A stretch of DNA of 64,000 bases from Mastigocoleus testarum BC008 (lineage in GTDB: Bacteria; Cyanobacteriota; Cyanobacteriia; Cyanobacteriales; Nostocaceae). The position numbers and the translations under genes are program-made. The stretch covers positions 237,653-301,652 of the forward strand of contig NZ_LMTZ01000001.1 in NCBI RefSeq assembly GCF_001456025.1, read 5' to 3'. Below the pieces are notes generated by a model. That model made no database searches. It saw only the letters and a program-made list of their open reading frames with translations, and was not told the origin of the DNA. This document shows, piece by piece, positions 56,382-64,000 of this stretch (the stretch's first letter is position 1; every line of letters starts with the position of its first letter).

Positions 56382-56636
56382 ATGAATAAAAACAATCTCC
56401 GCTCTTATTGGCGTAAAAATACAGCTTTAATTCGCAATCTTTTAATAGTTTGGGGTATTGTCTCCTTACTTCTTAGTATTTTGCTGGTAGAACAATTAAA
56501 TAATATTTCTTTCTTTGGACTACCTTTCGGTTTTTGGATGGCACAGCAAGGTTCAATTGTAATATTTGTGATGTTAATTTTTATATACGCCTTCCAAATG
56601 GATAAATTAGACCGCAAACATAATATCCGGAGATAA
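56382..56636 (+). CDS. DUF4212 small subunit of a sodium:solute symporter
   Basis: The 84-residue protein has two membrane helices (about 18-37 and 52-72) and the DUF4212 marks: YWRKNTALI, LLIVWGIVS, FFGLPFGFWMAQQGSIV. Members are always found just before a large symporter of the VC_2705 type and are thought to be its small subunit. Here the large subunit starts six bases after the stop, confirming the pair. Confidence 0.92.
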   Translation: MNKNNLRSYWRKNTALIRNLLIVWGIVSLLLSILLVEQLNNISFFGLPFGFWMAQQGSIVIFVMLIFIYAFQMDKLDRKHNIRR

Positions 56637-56642
56637 GGAAAA

Positions 56643-58316
56643 GTGACTGTTGAATTTTGGACGATTTTATTTGTTGCAATTTCCTTTTTGCTGTACCTCT
56701 ACATTGGATGGAGATCGCGGGTTAAAGACAGTAAAGGTTTTTTTGTCGCTGGACAAGGGGTACCAGCAATTGCAAATGGTGCAGCAACAGCAGCTGACTG
56801 GATGTCCGCAGCTTCGTTTATTTCCATGGCGGGGCTAATTTCTTTTTTAGGTTACGACGGTTCGATTTACTTAATGGGTTGGACTGGAGGCTATGTACTA
56901 TTAGCACTGTTGCTTGCTCCCTACTTGCGCAAATTTGGTAAATATACAGTTCCAGACTTTGTTGGCGATCGCTATTATTCTCAAGTTGCTCGTTTAGTCG
57001 CCGTTGTGGCGGCTATTTTTGTTTCTCTTACCTATATTGCTGGACAAATGCAAGGGGTAGGAATTGTTTTAAGCCGCTTCTTACAAGTTGATATTACCAG
57101 GGGTGTAGTTATCGGTATGGTAATTGTCGGCTTTTTCTCAATTTTGGGTGGGATGAAAGGTATTACTTGGACGCAAGTTGCCCAATATTTTGTTTTAATT
57201 GTTGCTTATTTGATCCCAGCATTTGCAATCTCTTGGAAACTTACCGGAAACCCCATCCCCCAACTGGGATTTACTTTTAGTAATATTGCTCAAGACCTCA
57301 ATGGTATTCACGAAAGCCTTGGTTTTGGTGCTTACACTAGTCCTTTCACCAACAAATCTATGTTGGATGTTTTGTTTATCACTATTGCTTTAATGGTGGG
57401 AACGGCAGGTTTGCCCCATGTAATAGTCAGGTTTTACACGGTTCCTGATGCTCGTTCGGCACGCTATTCAGCAGCATGGGCGTTATTATTTATTGCCATT
57501 CTTTATACTACTGCCCCAGCTCTTTCAATGTTTGCCCGCTACAACTTAATTGATTCTTTGAATAACCGTACCATTGAAGAGGTACGCAAACTAGACTGGG
57601 TAAACAAATGGGAAAACGTCGAATTACTCAAATTTGAGGATAAAAATGGCGATGGACGTCTTCAATTCACCCCAGACAAACAAACAAACGAACTTGATGT
57701 TCACCGAGATATTATTGTACTTTCTACTCCTGAGGTCGCTCAATTACCTCCCTGGGTCGTAGCTCTGGTTGCAGCAGGAGGTCTAGCTGCAGCATTATCC
57801 ACAGCATCGGGTTTACTCTTAGTGATTTCTAGTTCTATCGCCCATGATGTTTATTATCGGATGATAAATCCAGGTGCTTCGGAAGCTAAACGTTTGCTTG
57901 TAGGTAGAATCACGATTGGACTATCCTTAATTGTGGCTGGGTACTTTGGGATCAATCCTCCTGGCTTTGTGGCTCAAGTTGTTGCTTTTGCTTTTGGTTT
58001 AGCTGCAGCTAGTTTCTTCCCAGTAATAGTGTTGGGAATTTTTGATAAGCGTACCAACAAAGAAGGTGCGATCGCTGGAATGCTTGCAGGTTTAATTTTC
58101 ACTGCAACTTATATTATTGGTGTTAAATTTGGCGGTATGTCACCTTGGTTTTTCGGAGTTTCAGCCGAAGGTATAGGTACGGTTGGTATGGTAATTAACT
58201 TGCTTGTAACTGTGGTTGTTTCCCGTTTCACTCCAGAACCACCAGCAGAAATTCAGGCTTTAGTTGAAGATATACGCACTCCTAGCACAAATATAGAGGA
58301 TTTACCAGTGAGTTAA
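56643..58316 (+). CDS. Sodium:solute symporter, VC_2705 subfamily (acetate/monocarboxylate-type)
   Basis: The 557-residue protein starts at GTG with AAGGAAAA just before it. It has about 13 membrane helices and SSS-family motifs (AADWMSAASFISMAGLI, ITWTQVAQYFVLIVAYLIP, GGLAAALSTASGLLLVISSS). Between helices, around residues 325-345, lies a calcium-site-like loop, DKNGDGRLQF, which I recall from this subfamily. It should import acetate or another small organic acid with Na+ together with the DUF4212 subunit. A strong hairpin follows 32 bases after the stop. Confidence 0.9.
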   Translation: MTVEFWTILFVAISFLLYLYIGWRSRVKDSKGFFVAGQGVPAIANGAATAADWMSAASFISMAGLISFLGYDGSIYLMGWTGGYVLLALLLAPYLRKFGKYTVPDFVGDRYYSQVARLVAVVAAIFVSLTYIAGQMQGVGIVLSRFLQVDITRGVVIGMVIVGFFSILGGMKGITWTQVAQYFVLIVAYLIPAFAISWKLTGNPIPQLGFTFSNIAQDLNGIHESLGFGAYTSPFTNKSMLDVLFITIALMVGTAGLPHVIVRFYTVPDARSARYSAAWALLFIAILYTTAPALSMFARYNLIDSLNNRTIEEVRKLDWVNKWENVELLKFEDKNGDGRLQFTPDKQTNELDVHRDIIVLSTPEVAQLPPWVVALVAAGGLAAALSTASGLLLVISSSIAHDVYYRMINPGASEAKRLLVGRITIGLSLIVAGYFGINPPGFVAQVVAFAFGLAAASFFPVIVLGIFDKRTNKEGAIAGMLAGLIFTATYIIGVKFGGMSPWFFGVSAEGIGTVGMVINLLVTVVVSRFTPEPPAEIQALVEDIRTPSTNIEDLPVS

Positions 58317-58347
58317 ATTTAAATTAACATTACATACATAAATATAT

Positions 58348-58373
58348 TAGAGGCGTTCAATCGAACGCCTCTA
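58348..58373 (+). terminator. Terminator-like hairpin after the symporter operon
   Basis: TAGAGGCGTTC (58348-58358) and GAACGCCTCTA (58363-58373) form a perfect 11-bp stem with the loop AATC. The T-run is weak, so it may also be an mRNA-stabilising structure. Confidence 0.7.
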
Positions 58374-58547
58374 GCTATAGAAATTTTAATAATGATTTCA
58401 ATAAACTAAAATTTTCTCTGATATGCATATTCATTAATCATTCATTTCCAGTACGCTAGTACCATGTGTCCATTCTTGTTGCTCAAACCAATGCTGTTTG
58501 TTTTTCAGCATTTATGGTAAGAGCAAGCTAAAATCTGTTGATTTTGA
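58374..58547. other. Intergenic lead-in to the satellite array
   Basis: AT-rich sequence without gene or repeat that I can recognise, between the terminator hairpin and the 56-bp array. Confidence 0.4.
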
Positions 58548-59435
58548 TTTGAGACTTTGAGACTTGGAGGCTTTGATCGTTCAAGATTTCAAAAGTTTGA
58601 GAATTTTAGAATTGGAGAAATTGAGAAGTTGACAGTTTGAAAAAGTTAGACTTTGGGAAATTAAGACTTTGAGAAATTGAGACTTTGAGAATTTTAGACT
58701 TTGAGAAATTGAGAAGTTGACAGTTTGAAAATTTTAGAATTTGAGAATTTTAGACTTTGAGAAATTGAGAAGTTGACAGTTTGAAAATTTTAGAATTTGA
58801 GAATTTTAGACTTTGAGAAATTGAGAAGTTGACAGTTTGAAAATTTTAGAATTTGAGAATTTTAGACTTTGAGAAATTGAGAAGTTGACAGTTTGAAAAT
58901 TTTAGAATTTGAGAATTTTAGACTTTGAGAAATTGAGAAGTTGACAGTTTGAAAATTTTAGAATTTGAGAATTTTAGACTTTGAGAAATTGAGAAGTTGA
59001 CAGTTTGAAAATTTTAGAATTTGAGAATTTTAGACTTTGAGAAATTGAGAAGTTGACAGTTTGAAAATTTTAGAATTTGAGAATTTTAGACTTTGAGAAA
59101 TTGAGAAGTTGACAGTTTGAAAATTTTAGAATTTGAGAATTTTAGACTTTGAGAAATTGAGAAGTTGACAGTTTGAAAATTTTAGAATTTGAGAATTTTA
59201 GACTTTGAGAAATTGAGAAGTTGACAGTTTGAAAATTTTAGAATTTGAGAATTTTAGACTTTGAGAAATTGAGAAGTTGACAGTTTGAAAATTTTAGAAT
59301 TTGAGAATTTTAGACTTTGAGAAATTGAGAAGTTGACAGTTTGAGAATTTTAGACTTTAAGAAATTTAGACTTTGAGAAATTGAGACTTTGAGAAGTTGA
59401 AAGCTTAAAAAATTGAGAAGTTGACAATTAGGATT
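58548..59435. repeat. Non-coding satellite: 11 or more 56-bp units with degenerate flanks
   Basis: The anchor CAGTTTGA recurs at 58721, 58777, 58833 and then every 56 bases to 59337, so there are eleven full periods that look identical. The unit contains TTGAGAATTTTAGACTTTGA, then GAAATTGAGAAGTTGACAGT and a variant of the first part. It is itself built from diverged 8- to 10-base pieces (TTTGAGAA, ATTGAGAA, GTTGACAG). Both edges (58548-58668, 59338-59435) are degenerate versions. The plus strand has almost no C (two per unit). Since 56 is not a multiple of three and stops occur in every phase, it is not coding. Confidence 0.97.
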
Positions 59436-59459
59436 TAATTCTGTTCTTGTTTGTCATTA

Positions 59460-59693
59460 TTAACGACAAGATTCAAACAGGATTGCAATTCCCATCAGTA
59501 AGAGAATTGTAATTCCCAAACGCCAGAACAAGTTTATCAAGAACCAAAATATTGGAACGGAAGTGAGCGGAACACTAAAGCCTGCAGCAATTACATAGGA
59601 AATTGCAAAACCAACACTTCCAAGAAGGAAATATTTGAGAAATCTGGAAGTCCATATGAAAAAAAAGCTATGTTCGCTAGTGCTAGTTTTCAT
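59460..59693 (-). CDS. Small membrane protein, unknown function
   Basis: The 77-residue protein has two strong hydrophobic segments (about 18-38, LKYFLLGSVGFAISYVIAAG, and 48-70, IFWFLINLFWRLGITILLLM) after a short polar N-terminus. I do not recognise the family. Its stop codon lies about 25 bases from the end of the satellite array, so read-through would enter the array. No clear ribosome binding site is seen. Confidence 0.55.
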   Translation of the reverse strand: MKTSTSEHSFFFIWTSRFLKYFLLGSVGFAISYVIAAGFSVPLTSVPIFWFLINLFWRLGITILLLMGIAILFESCR

Positions 59694-60156
59694 GATTCTA
59701 TTTCAAGATAGATGAGTATTCGATAGACCCTGAGTTTCTAATTAAAATCGCGATAATTTCCTGTATTAAGCTGAATTATTACTCTTATCGCAGAATTTAA
59801 GAGACAGGAGTCAGAAGTTAGAATTCTGAATTGTGCGCGGTAGCGCACCGCTTCTTTATGCAGTTATACCAAATCCGATTTTTAAAACCCCTTTCTTTAT
59901 ATCTTTTGGGATTTTCTCCCACACTTCCCACACTTCCCTCTCTGATTCTGAAAAGGGATAATTAACCCGGACTTAGTATTACTCATAGGGGAAACCCCCA
60001 AAACTGCGCTGCATCATTTTGCTAACAGAAGCCAGAAAATAGGAATGAATGCTCTTTAAACCTGAATTTTAGCTCTTTAGGTTTACTTTACTTACTTAGA
60101 TTAGCTAGAACTCGAAGCGGTTTAAATTAAGGCTACTTAAATCAAGTTTACTGACT
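59694..60156. other. Intergenic region with short repeats
   Basis: A 463-base gap. It contains an AGACAGGAGTCAGAAGT fragment (about 59800), a small hairpin GTGCGC-GGTA-GCGCAC (about 59833-59850) and CCCACACTTCCCACACTTCC repeats (about 59920-59940). I see no gene. Confidence 0.55.
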
Positions 60157-60414
60157 CTAAGAAATTGATTGTAGTTCTTGAATCGCGGGTTGCATTTCGC
60201 GTTGCGGTTCGGTTATTTGAGAATGATTATTCACTAATAATATTATGCAACTAATCAACGCTCCCAATAGTAAAAAAGTATTAAGTCTATACTTGCGGAA
60301 AGAGTAATCTTGTCCACATTTCACACACACTTGTCTGTAAGCATCTAAAGGATCTGCCATAAATGGACAATAACCCCGATCGCATTCACGATTATCGCAA
60401 TTTGGTGAATTCAT
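60157..60414 (-). CDS. Small Cys-rich protein with one membrane helix
   Basis: The 85-residue protein has six cysteines near the N-terminus (NCDNRECDRGYCPFM, then QVCVKCGQDYSF), likely a zinc ribbon or related metal site, then one membrane helix (about 44-62, TFLLLGALISCIILLV) and a polar tail. I do not know the family. A TTG six codons upstream is possible, but the ATG preceded by GAGG is preferred. It is transcribed away from the NTPase gene at 60795. Confidence 0.6.
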   Translation of the reverse strand: MNSPNCDNRECDRGYCPFMADPLDAYRQVCVKCGQDYSFRKYRLNTFLLLGALISCIILLVNNHSQITEPQREMQPAIQELQSIS

Positions 60415-60794
60415 CGCTCCAGCCTCTTTCAAATTTGAATAAGGTTCTTGTAGCTTGAACCATTCATATATTTAATAGTGACAGACAAAAATTACTTGTT
60501 CGGTTCATTTTTTGGCTCATTTCTTGGGCTCAGTTATCATTGATGCGATTTTTACGATCCCCAGAGCCATTTTGGTATAATATTTTTTTATACTAGTTTG
60601 TTATATTTTTTTACGTTTTACTGCTTAGATCTCATTTTTGGTATAAATTCACCTTTTCACGACAAATTTTCCTTTACCGTCCGTAAAAGCACGACATAAT
60701 TTTCTTTAAAAAATTAAAGAAAAAGATGATTTATGACCTACTAGTAACTGCTCAAATGTAACATAAAAATAGTGTGTTATTCAACAAGTTCAGT
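60415..60794. promoter_or_regulatory. Divergent promoter region with repeated TTGGTATAA motif
   Basis: The 380-base gap contains TTGGTATAA twice (60572-60580, the first followed by T giving a consensus TATAAT, and 60638-60646). Each follows CATTTT. The same nonamer lies upstream of the HTH-AAA operon at 51803-51811. They may be promoters or operators for the HTH-type proteins. No gene is present. Confidence 0.4.
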
Positions 60795-63089
60795 ATGGCT
60801 GATTCTGTGAAAGCATCTACACAGGGTTTAGAAACCGTTGATCTAGCTAGACGTAGAAAGGGGTGGAATAAATTAGCTAAAATTTGGTACGAAACTGCAT
60901 TGACTTCAAAGGCAACTTTAAAACGATTTTGGGCTAGAGAAGCCATTAATCGCGAAACTTTTATTAGAATCTGCCAAACAGCAGGACTCATAAGTTGGGA
61001 AGATATTGTCGAACGTTATCAAACTCCAAAAATCCCCTTAGACCCAGATTTTGTCGGTCGTGAAGACGCAATTGCTCACCTTAACGTTTTAGTTAATCAA
61101 GGAGCAAAAATCATTGTTATTCAAGGTGAAGGGGGTATTGGAAAAACGAAGCTAGCACGCAGGTACTTCAAAACTCACGGCTTTGATTTTTTAGTATTAT
61201 GGATGCCTACAGAACCCCATCACATTATTTCTGTAGAAAGCTTACTAGAAGAATGGTTGCGGAGGGATTTTCATGAAGAACCAGGACGGGAATTGTGGAT
61301 AAACTTACAAAGACTCAAGCGCAAGCTCCAAAACGGAGAGAAAAAAATTTGTATTCTGATTGATAACCTCGAGTCAGCTTTAGACAAACATGGAAGGTTA
61401 ATTAAATCTCGACGTTCTTATTTTTATTTATTGCAAACATTAGCAGACCCTAGTGTCAACTCACTAACCTTGATTACTAGTCGAGAACGTCTATGCGAGT
61501 CTGGAATCGATGTAAACTCATACACTCTCAAAGGTTTAGATAGTCAAGCTTGGAAGCAATTCTTCTCTAGTCGCAAAATTAATAGTGACTCTCCAGCATT
61601 GAGTGAAATGTGCAAAGCTTATGGTGGTAACGCCAAAGCAATGAAAATCATTAGCGGTGCTGTCATAACTGATTTTGAGAAAAATATTGATGCTTACTGG
61701 AATTCGACAAAGGACGATTTATTGATTGAGCAGGAATTAGAAAACTTAGTTGTTAGTCAGTTTAACCGCTTAGAAAAAATCGATCCCGAAGCATATCGTC
61801 TGTTGTATCGCTTGGGTTGTTACCGCTATCAAGATGAAGATGTACCTTTTGTTAACATTGAAGGACTTTTGTGTTTGTTATGGGATGTTCCTCTCTCAAA
61901 GCGTCGTAGAGTAGTAAATCGTCTTTGTGACAGGTCTTTAGTAGAATGCCGTAAAGGAAGACATTGGTTACACCCAGTAATTCTTGCAGAAGCTATTACC
62001 AGGTTGCAAACTAGCAGTGACTGGGAAATAGCTCATCGACGAGCTGCAACTTACTGGACTAACAGTGTAGTCACCATTAAACATACAGCTGATGCTCTCA
62101 AAGCTTTGCAAGCTTACCATCACTACGTAACAATCGCAGACTTTGAACGAGCTGCTGATGTCATTATCAAACCCAGGATCAATCAATGGGGAATCCAAGA
62201 ATCCTTAGCAAGGTCATTTTATAAACGTGGATTACTCGAACAACTGAAAACAGCAGTTGTTAATATAATAAATAAACTCGATCCTGGTTATCGTAGCGCC
62301 AGACTTTATCGTACTTTAGGTAAAATTAGTTTTTTTTCAGGTAATCTCGATCTCGTAATCAAATATTGCGAAAAATCCCAACAGCTACTTAAAAACTACT
62401 TACAAAGTACCTCAAACGTTAGCACTGATACTTTGAATAAACTACAACTCATAGAAGTCAACTGTTTATCAACTATTGGATTGAGTCAGATTGGTTTGTG
62501 GGAATTAGAAGCAGCCGAAAAAACCTTACTGCGGGTAGTTAAAATAGCCAAACAAGATGATTACGAAAAATACGCGCCTTCAGCTTTGTTTTATTTAGCA
62601 TACTTAAATTCACATCAGGGAAATTGGCGCAAAGCTTATGATATTGCTAATTATCTTTACAAGCGCTTACCAGAGGAAGGAATTCCTTCATGGGGTAGAG
62701 AATATAAGCTATATTATTTATCCCTAACGTACAAAAGTTTGGGAGAAACTGAAACATCCTTCAAGCTTCTTGAGCGGATTATATTATATAGTGATAATCC
62801 CTATACTCAAGCAAAAAGTAAAGCTAAATGTGGTTTAGCACAGTTATATCGGGATAGAAAAGACTATTTCAAAGCGCTAGAGTTTCACGAAAAAGCTATT
62901 AATGCCTTCGCTGAAATTGGCGCTAGATATGATTTAGCAGAAGCTTACTTTCAACGAGCATTAACTTACAAACAAATTGGGGCGATCGCCAAAAGTCGAG
63001 ATGATTTTAATAAAGCAATTAACCTGTTTAAAAAAATGCGAGCTATCAAGCAAGTTGAAAAAATTAAATTAACAATGGGAAATCTTTAA
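60795..63089 (+). CDS. HTH - STAND-like NTPase - TPR protein
   Basis: A 764-residue protein. Residues 1-80 are the same HTH-like domain as in the HTH-AAA protein (KASTQGLETVDLARRRKGW, then ATLKRFWA..I..ETFIRICQTAGLISWEDI). An NTPase follows with DFVGREDAI, Walker A QGEGGIGKTKL (K117) and Walker B ICILIDNLESAL, like NB-ARC/NACHT relatives. A winged-helix-like part comes next, and the C-terminal 300 residues carry TPR repeats (for example ALEFHEKAINAFAEIGARYD). By analogy with STAND switches the TPRs sense and the N-terminal domain responds. A TTG seven codons upstream is an alternative start. No effector enzyme is fused. Confidence 0.85.
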   Translation: MADSVKASTQGLETVDLARRRKGWNKLAKIWYETALTSKATLKRFWAREAINRETFIRICQTAGLISWEDIVERYQTPKIPLDPDFVGREDAIAHLNVLVNQGAKIIVIQGEGGIGKTKLARRYFKTHGFDFLVLWMPTEPHHIISVESLLEEWLRRDFHEEPGRELWINLQRLKRKLQNGEKKICILIDNLESALDKHGRLIKSRRSYFYLLQTLADPSVNSLTLITSRERLCESGIDVNSYTLKGLDSQAWKQFFSSRKINSDSPALSEMCKAYGGNAKAMKIISGAVITDFEKNIDAYWNSTKDDLLIEQELENLVVSQFNRLEKIDPEAYRLLYRLGCYRYQDEDVPFVNIEGLLCLLWDVPLSKRRRVVNRLCDRSLVECRKGRHWLHPVILAEAITRLQTSSDWEIAHRRAATYWTNSVVTIKHTADALKALQAYHHYVTIADFERAADVIIKPRINQWGIQESLARSFYKRGLLEQLKTAVVNIINKLDPGYRSARLYRTLGKISFFSGNLDLVIKYCEKSQQLLKNYLQSTSNVSTDTLNKLQLIEVNCLSTIGLSQIGLWELEAAEKTLLRVVKIAKQDDYEKYAPSALFYLAYLNSHQGNWRKAYDIANYLYKRLPEEGIPSWGREYKLYYLSLTYKSLGETETSFKLLERIILYSDNPYTQAKSKAKCGLAQLYRDRKDYFKALEFHEKAINAFAEIGARYDLAEAYFQRALTYKQIGAIAKSRDDFNKAINLFKKMRAIKQVEKIKLTMGNL

Positions 63090-63342
63090 AAATAGAATTC
63101 TCAAGATATAACTCTCAATGTCGAGTTCTCAAGAGAAAGTACTGGGGATAAATTTCTAAAGACAAATAGGGGAGCGGGAACTAGAAACAAAGGATTGGGG
63201 ACTAAAAACTAAGAGCTGGGAATGGGTGAAATACGTATATTAAATTTTAAAATTAAAATATTATACCTAAAACCCAAGTTTTAATACTTAGTTTATCAAA
63301 CCTATTCCTAATCCCTATACCTTAGTAGGAGAAGAAGAAAAC

Positions 63343-63984
63343 ATGAAAAATTCTTCAATAACTTCCGAAGAATTCTCTTTAGAAAAATGGATGCGCAATC
63401 CTCTTGAGGAAATACAAAATTTAGATAATTTAGATCGTTCAGATAACTTCAATCAATTAAATGAAATTAATTCGGAGCAACTTGAGGAAGGATTCGAAGA
63501 AGAACTAGATCCTACTCAGGTAGTACATCAAGAATTTGTTGATTCTAAGGTTATAACCCTTAAACAGCGCCGTATTCAAGGAAATATTTACTATCACTGG
63601 CGAAACTTTAATGATTCCCATCAACAACGCGGACAAGTATATACAGATGTACCATGTATTGCTGACGGTGAAGAATGGCAGCCATCTATAGCTTACCTAA
63701 CGCCGCAATTATTAAAACATTATGGCGAACCAGATATATTTCCCCAAAGTTTTCCGTTGATCGCTGAGATTGTTTCCCTTACAGATTTAGCAGAGGAAGT
63801 AATTGCTAAAGCTCAAATGTACTTGCACAGTGGTTCTGAGGAAGTATGGTTAATCTTCCCAGAAAATCGGTGGATTATTGTCACCACATCATCTCAACAG
63901 CTAGTTTTTACTTCTGGTGAAATTATCTACACTCAACGAGTACTTCGAGGTTTCACTGCAGCAGTAGATGATTTATTGGTTTGA
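63343..63984 (+). CDS. Uma2/DUF820 family protein (restriction-endonuclease-like fold)
   Basis: The 213-residue protein matches Uma2 in its second half: PSIAYLTPQLLKHYG, FPLIAEIVSLTDLAEEVIAKAQMYLHSG, EEVWLIFPENRWIIV. Cyanobacteria carry many such proteins with a PD-(D/E)XK-like fold; their targets are unknown. The Asp usual in the PDIAY motif is Ser here (PSIAY), while the Glu (AEIVS) is kept, so nuclease activity may be lost. The N-terminal 70 residues are Asn/Glu-rich and disordered. AGGAG lies upstream of the ATG, at a slightly long distance. Short repeats resume after the stop. Confidence 0.75.
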   Translation: MKNSSITSEEFSLEKWMRNPLEEIQNLDNLDRSDNFNQLNEINSEQLEEGFEEELDPTQVVHQEFVDSKVITLKQRRIQGNIYYHWRNFNDSHQQRGQVYTDVPCIADGEEWQPSIAYLTPQLLKHYGEPDIFPQSFPLIAEIVSLTDLAEEVIAKAQMYLHSGSEEVWLIFPENRWIIVTTSSQQLVFTSGEIIYTQRVLRGFTAAVDDLLV

Positions 63985-64000
63985 AGAAGAAGTCAGGAGT

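Noticed and set aside
58548..59435. CRISPR array
   Set aside because: The 56-bp units are contiguous and appear identical, with no unique spacers and no cas genes.

Overview
The window looks like chromosomal DNA of a low-GC, probably filamentous (Nostocales-type) cyanobacterium. The signs are HIP1 octamers (GCGATCGC) scattered through genes, short tandem repeats of the TTACTCA / AGTCAGG type between genes, bilin-type GAF domains, pentapeptide-repeat and WD40 proteins, DUF1822 and DUF4112 families, and large multidomain histidine kinases. I see no rRNA, tRNA or CRISPR array and no complete transposase gene. I ran no database search; family calls rest on motifs read by eye.

Layout. 1-3260: a cobalamin riboswitch drives a DUF1636 metal-binding protein, followed by a GNAT acetyltransferase, a pterin carbinolamine dehydratase and a sucrase/ferredoxin-like protein. 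3261-5046 is a long, nearly empty stretch with one possible gene remnant. 5047-13637: a sigma-like HTH protein and a DUF1822 protein converge on a very large CHAT protease / STAND NTPase / 21-repeat WD40 protein. 14697-26063: a signalling cluster with a CheB-CheR-PAS-GAF hybrid kinase, a phytochrome-like GAF kinase, a lone response regulator, a stand-alone GAF protein and a REC-GAF kinase. Three of its GAF domains keep a Cys-His pair where bilins attach. 26205-29192: a ROK sugar kinase, a HAD phosphatase and a NagB-type deaminase, suggesting amino-sugar handling. 29321-31503: a YaaW-like protein overlapping an O-antigen-ligase-type polymerase. 31763-44313: pentapeptide protein, PEP mutase/methylisocitrate lyase family enzyme, a sensor kinase whose phospho-acceptor His is replaced by Gln, a CrtI-family desaturase, a ribbon-helix-helix protein, a structured RNA candidate, an alpha/beta hydrolase, an intact plus a decayed DUF4112 gene, a MITE with a clear target duplication, a two-lobed GNAT protein and an aromatic amino-acid permease.

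44796-56186: two uncharacterised proteins, an operon of an HTH-AAA protein with an AAA-WD40 protein, then, on the other strand, a 48-residue small protein, a peptidoglycan-binding protein, a glucosaminidase-amidase fusion and an LD-carboxypeptidase. 56382-58316: a two-gene DUF4212 / sodium:solute symporter operon. 58548-59435: a non-coding satellite of nearly identical 56-bp units. 59460-63984: two small membrane proteins, a second NTPase (HTH-NTPase-TPR) sharing its N-terminal domain with the HTH-AAA protein, and a Uma2-family protein.

The strongest leads for something undescribed are the pair of NTPase systems that share one N-terminal domain (one beside cell-wall hydrolases), the sigma-like/DUF1822/CHAT set, the structured RNA candidate at 39210-39388, the Gln-substituted kinase, and the 56-bp satellite.
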